The translations under genes and the position numbers were made by a program. Below the pieces are notes generated by a model that was not told the origin of the DNA, did not search any database, and saw only the letters and a list, made by a program, of their open reading frames with translations. From the NCBI GenBank assembly GCA_038373865.1, contig JAXGGA010000036.1:125001-189000 (forward strand): a DNA stretch of 64,000 nt. The letters run 5' to 3'. The DNA comes from Uloborus plumipes. Lineage: Eukaryota; Arthropoda; Arachnida; Araneae; Uloboridae. Below, piece by piece: positions 57,300 through 64,000 of the stretch; position 1 is the first letter of the stretch, and every line of letters begins with the position of its first letter.

Positions 57300-57478
57300 T
57301 GTGGCGTAAGAGATGGCGGGTGGACAGTAAGCGGAAACGGACCACTTCATTTTTAAATAGGTTGGATCTAAAAGAACGCGTACAAGCAATAAAGTCGCAC
57401 ATTTTCGCCAATCAAACCTATTTCAAAATGAAGTGGTCCGTTTCCGTTTCCATTCGATCTGCCATCTCTACGTGGTCT
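57300..57478. mobile_element. Short hairpin MITE, arms of about 65-75 bp
   Basis: The left arm (57301-57365) and right arm (57404-57478) are inverted copies sharing AGAGATGGC, GGAAACGGACCACTTCATTT and AAATAGGTT(T)GAT. Only about 38 bases separate the arms, so the whole could fold as one hairpin. No target duplication was identified with confidence. Confidence 0.85.
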
Positions 57479-57839
57479 AGCTTTACCGCTATTTATCGAT
57501 TTTTTTTTTGACTGTTGATAAGTAGTGTGTTTCTAAATTAAGAACCAGATTTTTCATTATTTTAACAACATGCGTCATACTATTTATGTCCTAGAATGAT
57601 GAAATTCATTTAGAAAGTCATTGTTAACTGTAATGCACAAATAATATGTGTAATATGTGCATTGCACATATCAGGTGAAATATTTTATTTGCGTTTCTTG
57701 GAAAGCCGAGCTTTCTTTTCATATTGCCAGCATCTTTGATTTCTGACCAATTACATGCAGCTTTGATTTCTAACCTATAACGCACAGCTAAATTTTAAAT
57801 TTCAAGTTAAACGAAATTCTGTTCAATTAAAAGAGTATA

Positions 57840-58013
57840 CAGTCGAACTTCGTTAATTCGAACACGCTTAAAAAGAATTACTGCTAAAATGAACAACATT
57901 TCCTATTCTCGTTCTCAAGTTTATTGTTCATTGTTCTTCAGATTCGACGAATTACGGCTAAAACAAATTAATTTTTACGGTCCCTTGGAGTTTGTTTTAA
58001 CGAGGTTTGACTG
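57840..58013. mobile_element. TA-flanked MITE, CAGTCGAACTTCGTTAATTC ends
   Basis: Left CAGTCGAACTTCGTTAATTC, right inverted CAGTCAAACCTCGTTAAAAC, with TA at 57838-57839 and 58014-58015. This is the typical CAGTC(G/A)AACCTCG terminus of Tigger/pogo-type MITEs. 174 bp. Confidence 0.88.
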
Positions 58014-58015
58014 TA

Positions 58016-59313
58016 TTTTTTATCATAGTTGTATTCATAATTTATTTATAATAATATCTTCGGCATGGTAGAGGTATATACTCAATGCTCTAATCAATTT
58101 TTTTTTCGTACTCGTGGATGAAATAATAATAATTTATACTTTTAGTTAAAAATGCTGATTCATTCCTTTAGAATCAGACTTTGGTAATCATTTATGCTAT
58201 TATACTTTTAATGTAGGATAATGGTTTAAATGTATTATAATAACAACGATAGTAAGCAATATTATAATAGATTAACTTACCGTTAAATTTTCTCGACAGA
58301 TGCTTCGTATTTAGCTTTCTGTGAACTAATGTTAGTAGAACAGTGTACTTTAAAGATTACTTCTTTTGCAATTGAATTAAGCTAAGATCAATTATCATTG
58401 ATCATAAAATATTCCTAAATGCAATTATAAAAAGGAGGGAAGAGGGGAAGGAATAGTCGAAAAATGAAATGCTAGGCTTTACGAGTTGCAGACAAATTTT
58501 TTCCTTATTACTTAGCGTTTCCAGTAACGTATTGGTTGACACATGAGTGAAAATGCATTATAATATGAAATTACATTTTAATATATACATATTCGTACAT
58601 ATCTGTACAGGGGCTTATAATACAAGGATCCACGAAAATGCAGCCCATTTCTTGTATTGACTTTACATGCTTTCAAAAAAATAACCCTCTGAATCTGAAG
58701 TTCAGAAGATGATGCAAATCATCTTCATTTACATTAATTCATTTGCATTAAATTTGGAAAATTGCAGTAGGCAGCTGTTAAATTTTAGTAGGCAGATTTT
58801 TCTTTCCAAAGCGCAGAGGACCGTTATGATAGGAAAGCAGCTTTGTCCAAAGCGCGCACAGCCGTTGTAGTATGCAGGCTACTTTTTTCAAAGAGCATAT
58901 GGAATCATTTTAGTAGATATACTGCTCTTCTTACGAGTAAAACCGTTATAATAGGTTATAGTGCTTTTTCGTGGCGAACCCCGTATTTTATGAATGGGAG
59001 ATAGGATATGAATACATTTTATTGATTGTATGTAATGCATTTCTACTTGAAAAATATCATTTCTGACTATAAAACATTTGTTCATGCTTATAAACTCGTT
59101 AAACATATAAGAAAATATCTGTGAAAATGCATTTTTAAGTGATAAACCTGTGACATTACAAACATTTTCTGCTGAGTCTGTAATCAAAAAGGTGAAAATA
59201 TTTAACCTTGTCTACATATTAACAGATTTTGTTGAATAACGAAAATATTTTTTTATTAAAGGTGAAACTAACCAAGAGATGTCAATGTTGAAAACTTTTT
59301 CCCGTCTTTCCGA
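58016..59313. other. AT-rich region, minor internal repeats
   Basis: At about 58785-58875 two related phrases recur ('TTAGTAGGCAGATTTTT..CCAAAGCGCAGAG.ACCGTTATGATA' and 'GGAAAGCAGCTTTGTCCAAAGCGCGCACAGCCGTTGTAGTA'). No gene recognised. Confidence 0.4.
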
Positions 59314-59314
59314 A

Positions 59315-59520
59315 AGTTCTTGCGACAAGAAACAATGAAAACCTTTAGAAAAGTTCGTTTAAGAACAAACCTTTAGAAAAGTTTGTTCAAGATTCAGACT
59401 TGTATTTTTTTTGGAAAAAAAGTTCTTGCGACAAGAAACAATGCCTTTAGAAAAGTTTGTTCAAGAACAAACCTTTAGAAAAGTTTGTTCAAGATTCAGA
59501 CTTGTATTTCTTTGAAAAAA
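59315..59520 (+). repeat. Recent 106-bp tandem duplication
   Basis: AGTTCTTGCGACAAGAAACA starts at 59315 and again at 59421. Both units continue with CCTTTAGAAAAGTT(T/C)GTT(C/T)AAG(A)ACAAAC, a second CCTTTAGAAAAGTTTGTTCA, and GATTCAGACTTGTATTT. The copies are nearly identical, and each has an internal sub-duplication and a GTTTGTTC/GAACAAAC hairpin. Confidence 0.93.
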
Positions 59521-60743
59521 AAACTTTTTACCAAGTTTATAATATAACTTAGCAATGGCATTGAATTTTTTGTTATATAATCTAACATTTTTTTCACACT
59601 ATGTTACCAAAAATGCGATGAAAAATCCTTGTCCCACTGAAAAATGGTAATTTGTAAACAAAGCGCTGTTTGTTAAGATGTTTATAACTTTTATAACGAA
59701 TTAGAATCAAAGGTAGAAAAAAAAAAGCTCTTGAAGTAGACTTTTAACATTCAAACTACATACACAACCAGGGTCTCCTCACAATGTAGTCAGTGGATAT
59801 TACGCTGTGAACTCATAAAAAGTTGCCTTTTTTTGGAAAATTTGTCTACTGGTTTGGCGAAAAAGTTTTTTTTTTAATTTAAAGTTTAATGTTACATTTT
59901 TTGAATGATGGTTTTGTCTCTTCCCATAGCGTGTATGCGCATGTTCGCATGTTATGGTTTTGTGAAATTCGGAATTTCATTATGTAATCTGAAAATAGGG
60001 GAAGACCGCCTATATTGGACCACTGCTTAAATTGGACCTCGGGCTTAAAATCTAGTACATAAACCTGTGCTACACTTTAACAGTAGAAATATAAAGTTTT
60101 AGGAATAAAATCAATGTGTATGAAGTTTCACCAGTCTTTGAACTGCGTAGCGTGAGTTACGGCATGAGTTATGTTGGAAACGAGTAAAATCTTATTTTGC
60201 GGACTTGTACCAAGTAAGATAGTACTAAAACTTGTAAGCTGAGGTAAACTGATGTTATAGCATGATAATCTGTGTTTAATAAGGATCACATCGATATATT
60301 TACATGCGCGATTGTGGTAATTTTTGTCAGAGTAATGAGCTGAAGAATAAAAACTGGCGTGTTTTCCTTCATTGGACCGAAAAAATTTTCCTATATTGGA
60401 CCGGAGGTCCAATTTAAGAATATGATTTTAAGCAAGACTTTTTGTTAATTGTAACATTAAATAAGTGACTCATCTGATTTAATAGCGTAGTTAAGATTCT
60501 TTTAAGCGTACTTAAACACCTATTCACGATATTCATTTTTTTATCAAGCACATTCTCTAGAAGCTGCAAATTCTTGAAATATTTGTTTTTTTTTTTCTCT
60601 TTTTCCATTAAGTTGCAGTTTCAGGTTGTTAAACATAGTTATTAATTTAAATAAAATTTGTGCTGGTTTACCGAGGAAAAAAAATGAAATTCTTCTATTT
60701 GTTCGAAAAGATTTCTAAAAGAAACAATTAATATTCTACTAAA

Positions 60744-60926
60744 ATGTTCAATTTAAATGAAACCGGTCTTTTCACTGTCCAAAAGCCCCAAAATATATTG
60801 ACGTTTTCAGGTAAACGCCAGTTTGGAACAGTGATGTGTGGTGAACGTGTTAGAAACACACTTGCTAGTTGCTGCATGAGTGCAACAGAATTGCTACATC
60901 CCCTCCCTCCCCATGCTTATTTTTAA
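60744..60926 (+). pseudogene. Pogo/CENP-B-type DDE transposase fragment
   Basis: MFNLNETGLFTVQKPQNIL corresponds to the N-x-D-E-T-G-x-x-x-V-Q-K-P motif that holds the first catalytic Asp of pogo/Tigger (DDE_1) transposases. The Asp is Asn here (AAT at 60756-60758). The following GERVRNTLASCCMSATELLH aligns to the next strand region, then a stop appears at about 60924. The DNA-binding half upstream is not readable. Confidence 0.85.
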
Positions 60927-61304
60927 AAGAATACGCTCCATGTATGTGCTTATCGTAAAAGCACCCTCTGGCGAGCAATATGCTTGTTCAAAAAAAGGTT
61001 GGATCACACACGATAACTCACACAATTGATACAATATTTCATCAAAACCGTTAAACCAAGAGCATAGATGCAATAAACTTGGCTAACAAGAGCGATATAA
61101 TAATGCTTTCTCTTTAAGCACACCATGCAAGATGTTATCTTTTTCCAACCTCTGTCTACATATTTTAATCGAGCGTGTGATACATGGATGTGAGACCATT
61201 CAATTAGATCCATTACCCAATATCGAATAGAAGAACTGTTTGGTAACTCTTATGGGTAAACCTCAATCAAGGCCATGGTAAATGCTGTGAGTTGATTCTA
61301 AAGA

Positions 61305-61425
61305 ACAGGAGTTTGGCCTGTTAATCGACATGTGTTTAGTGGCATTGACTTGGCTGGAGCAGAGTTCGAGGTAAGTAGTCCATATAAAACTACTCAAAGT
61401 GAGCAGGCTACATCTTCGGTGTAAG
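61305..61425 (+). pseudogene. Pogo-type transposase C-terminal fragment
   Basis: Reads PVNRHVFSGIDLAGAEFEVS and then SPYKTTQSEQATSSV before a stop. This resembles the 'G-I-W-P-x-N-x-x-x-F-x-x-x-D-F/L' segment after the catalytic domain of pogo/CENP-B-like transposases. It sits between the DDE fragment and the zinc finger, in the expected order. Confidence 0.7.
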
Positions 61426-61683
61426 TTTTACTGTTGTGCACCGTGTACAAGAACTTGCTACGACTTAAATTAGTACAAGCTCTGCATAATCAGCGGATAG
61501 TTCTCATCAAAGCATGATTGTCAACTTCAACTATAATTTTGTAAAGGCCAGGCTCACATATCAATTTACCTAAAAAATAGAAAGAACAAAAAGGAAGGCT
61601 ATCTCAGAAATCATTCTAACGTCGTATGAAAGAAGCAGAGAACAGAATAAGTCATACAAGAATAAGCAAGAAAGTGCACAAAA

Positions 61684-61839
61684 TAATTGTTATTGCAATA
61701 TTTGCCATAGAGATGAAGCGCAAAACATGATTAAATGCATGAAATGCCATCGGCGAGTCTATCAACACTGCCTAAATGAAGCCGAAGCAAAAGAAATTTT
61801 ACTACAAATCCTGGAAAAAAGATGTATAGTTCAAATATA
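61684..61839 (+). pseudogene. PHD-like zinc finger remnant of the pogo-type protein
   Basis: Reads CYCNICHRDEAQNMIKCMKC then HRRVYQHCLNEAEAKEILLQ and a stop (TAA at about 61837). Spacing C-x2-C ... C-x2-C-x-x-x-x-x-H-C fits the first part of a PHD-type finger. Many arthropod pogo-like transposases carry a C-terminal finger of this kind; the last zinc ligands are lost here. Confidence 0.65.
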
Positions 61840-62106
61840 AATTATTCTATGATTTCCTGGTACGGTCCAATTTAGGAAGCGCATGGTTCAATATAGGTGC
61901 ATATATTCCTAAATTGGGCTTTTGCAACTTTTTGTAAGATGATTTAAAAAAAAATAATTTCCATAGTTTTAGAAAATGTAAGCTCCTAGGGCGGTTCCTG
62001 ATTAAATTTATCTTACGATGCCCTATTTTGTATTTTTGTTTTGCTTCACATTGAGCGATACAGGCCTCCTGTTCTTAGAGGGTCCAATATAGGCGGTCTT
62101 CCCCTA

Positions 62107-64000
62107 CCTCCCTCCCAGAATTTTACTTTCTGGGCTCCCCTGTATACTGCTAATTAATAATATATTCTGAAATTAGTTTTGAAAGAGGCATACCATCTAA
62201 TTTTATTTCAGATCAGCAAATAATAATATATGTTAATTATGTGATGTAATGTTCACTAATCGCTTGATCTTTGCTTTTTTAAAATTTAAATAGTATAGAT
62301 TGCACCGGAAAAAAGTTTTCAACATATCTTTGCACTAAAAACAGTTTTAACACACCAAATTATTTGATAATTTAGTGCTAGAGAAATATTCTCTACCGTG
62401 GCACCGTTATGTTAGCGGTGGCGTTAAGTCGCAAAAGGGAAATTGTTCCAGTGCTCTAAATTATTTTTTTCGCTACAGTTACTAAATCGCTGATAGTTTT
62501 TTGGAAAGATTTTTTCTAAACACTGACTTCTAAATTGCTCCATTGATCGTTCTTTTTGGTGTATTATAGCTTCTTGAAATTTATTATTTTTTTGTTAAAT
62601 TGATTTAATCAGTAATCCTGTCATTTTCATACAATTTCAATTTTTAATTACTTAAGTGACAAATTTTAGCATTTTATCATCAATTAACAACTGTTTTTGT
62701 ATTTATTTAATATGAGTTTCCAATTTTTTAAGAACAGATAGTTTCTATAGTAATGATTACGATTTCCTTCCCATTGGAAAGACATAAGACGTAGAGCACT
62801 TTCTACGTTCAATGCATGTTGAAACTACAGACTACTATTGTAATAAGCTGATGCCATATCACGACAGCGCGAAAACCAAAGAATGTCATAAAATAGCTTA
62901 AAATATTTGTACAAAAACGTTTTTGATAAAGAAAAAGAGCAACATGTATTACACCGACAACGATATTAAATGTGTACCGCGTTCAAAAAGACTTTCTTTC
63001 AAAAAGTTGGTACAGTAAACTTCAGTAAAATAGCTTGCAGGACAATCGACTTGTAAGATAATTTTCTATACAGGTCTGTCTGTACTTAATAATTGGAAGT
63101 GTGAAGCTTTTCACCTATAATTATGCCATAATCTTATGATTCTTTTAGGTATAAACTAAGTTTAACCCTTTTCTACGTATTGTTTCAACTTTTGATTTTA
63201 TAATGCTATGGAGCAAAAGTTGACTGAAACGAGTTGTAGTTAAGCTAATAGGAGTTCAACAACAAATATATTCCTCATTACAATACATTCATTTATTAAA
63301 TACAGAAAAATTTCCTCTTTATCTATCGGTTAGGTTCACCTTTGAATTCAGATATAAAGTATTTACAGCTGCATCATAGTCTCATACAAAAAATCTATCT
63401 ATACTTTCAGACGAAAGGTGTGTGTATATATGTTTGTGTATGTGCGTGTGTGTAAATGTAAACGCTTCTGTTTATTATGTTTCTCCGGAGTCACATATTA
63501 CGATTTTATATATTTTCCACAATTTTTTATACATTCAGCATAATATGGTAGTCGGTAAAAAGGAAAAAAAAAGCACCATGTCCCCTTAGTGAATAACAGA
63601 ATATTTTTAAACCATTTATTCGACGACAAATATTGTCTGATTTTTGATGAACAAAAGCTCTAATCGAAAGAGCAATTCATATAAAATATTTTATTATAAA
63701 TCAATAAATTCATGGAAAAATTTTGCTTGTTGAAATTATTTAAGCAAGGATAAACCGAATTTTTACACCTACATCATCATCATTAAAAAAAAATTCTCAC
63801 ATAACAGATAAGCATCCTTTTGGTCTGTACTTTCCACGTCCAGAAACGTGCTTTTAAACTATCGTATCAGCATTTTAAGAAAACAAAATTGAAAATATTA
63901 TTTAAATTAGTTTGAGTCGTTTTAGTTTATATCTTCTTGACCATTAGCTATATTTCAATTAAACAATAGGACATTTAGTTCGCATTCGCAACAGTCTACA
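62107..64000. other. AT-rich region, nothing recognised
   Basis: No gene, array or element ends were recognised up to the window edge. A short TG-rich tract lies at about 63419-63454. Confidence 0.45.

Larger units (their letters stand above)
59998..62104 (+). mobile_element. Pogo-like transposon with perfect 24-bp inverted ends
   Basis: Ends GGGGAAGACCGCCTATATTG + GACC (59998-60021), exactly inverted at 62081-62104, with TA duplications at 59996-59997 and 62105-62106. The terminal phrase TATATTGGACC or a close form recurs subterminally (about 60030, 60362, 60392-60416, 61863, 61890, 61911). It carries fragments of a DDE transposase and a PHD-like finger on the plus strand. At 2.1 kb it is near full length for a pogo-type element, but its coding region is broken. 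Confidence 0.93.

Noticed and set aside
58888..59187. Candidate first exon of the Ral-GEF (minus-strand frame of 99 codons)
   Set aside because: There is no similarity to RalGDS/RGL N-termini, and no reason to place a splice donor there.

Overview
This window looks like a strongly AT-rich, intron- and transposon-laden animal nuclear genome. An arthropod is most likely, perhaps a chelicerate; that is inference from the transposon families and the Ral-GEF sequence, not proof. There are no operons, rRNA genes, tRNA genes or CRISPR arrays that I could recognise.

One cellular gene is clear: a minus-strand Ral guanine-nucleotide exchange factor of the RalGDS/RGL family. Thirteen exons between 32052 and 1857 join with consistent GT/AG borders and phases into 1677 nt (559 codons). 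They encode the N-terminal region, the RasGEF-N (REM) domain, the complete CDC25-type RasGEF catalytic domain and part of a Ser-rich linker. The start codon and first exon were not found, so the 5' end lies somewhere right of 32052. The C-terminal Ras-association domain is not seen and should lie beyond the left edge.

The left half (1-32 kb) is these exons separated by large introns full of DNA transposons. They include a TTAA-flanked piggyBac relic (4172-7341) carrying a nested Tc1-like element (5557-6975), an internally deleted mariner-like copy (9851-10729), two opposite-orientation copies of a TTAA-flanked piggyBac-type MITE (14836-15058 and 27804-28085), hAT-type MITEs with 8-bp target duplications, several TA-flanked MITEs, and a 5'-truncated non-LTR retrotransposon (26395-27105). 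None interrupts an exon.

The right half (32-64 kb) holds no gene I can support. It is a mosaic of repeats: a 1.0-kb hAT element with a perfect 8-bp target duplication (32103-33103), a 2.6-kb element with roughly 300-bp inverted arms (38470-41094), a GC-rich tandem array (41335-41690), hairpin-bearing tandem repeats (43340-43925), a 3.45-kb TA-flanked composite (44951-48401), a 1.4-kb imperfect palindrome built of repeated units (52829-54235), and a pogo-like element with perfect 24-bp inverted ends and a decayed transposase plus PHD-like finger (59998-62104).

A recurring theme is TA-flanked elements whose termini start with G-rich 'GGGG(A/C)AAG' or 'GGGGTGAATCGG' phrases that are repeated again inside the element. 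They look like several related pogo-type families and are the least ordinary feature of the window.
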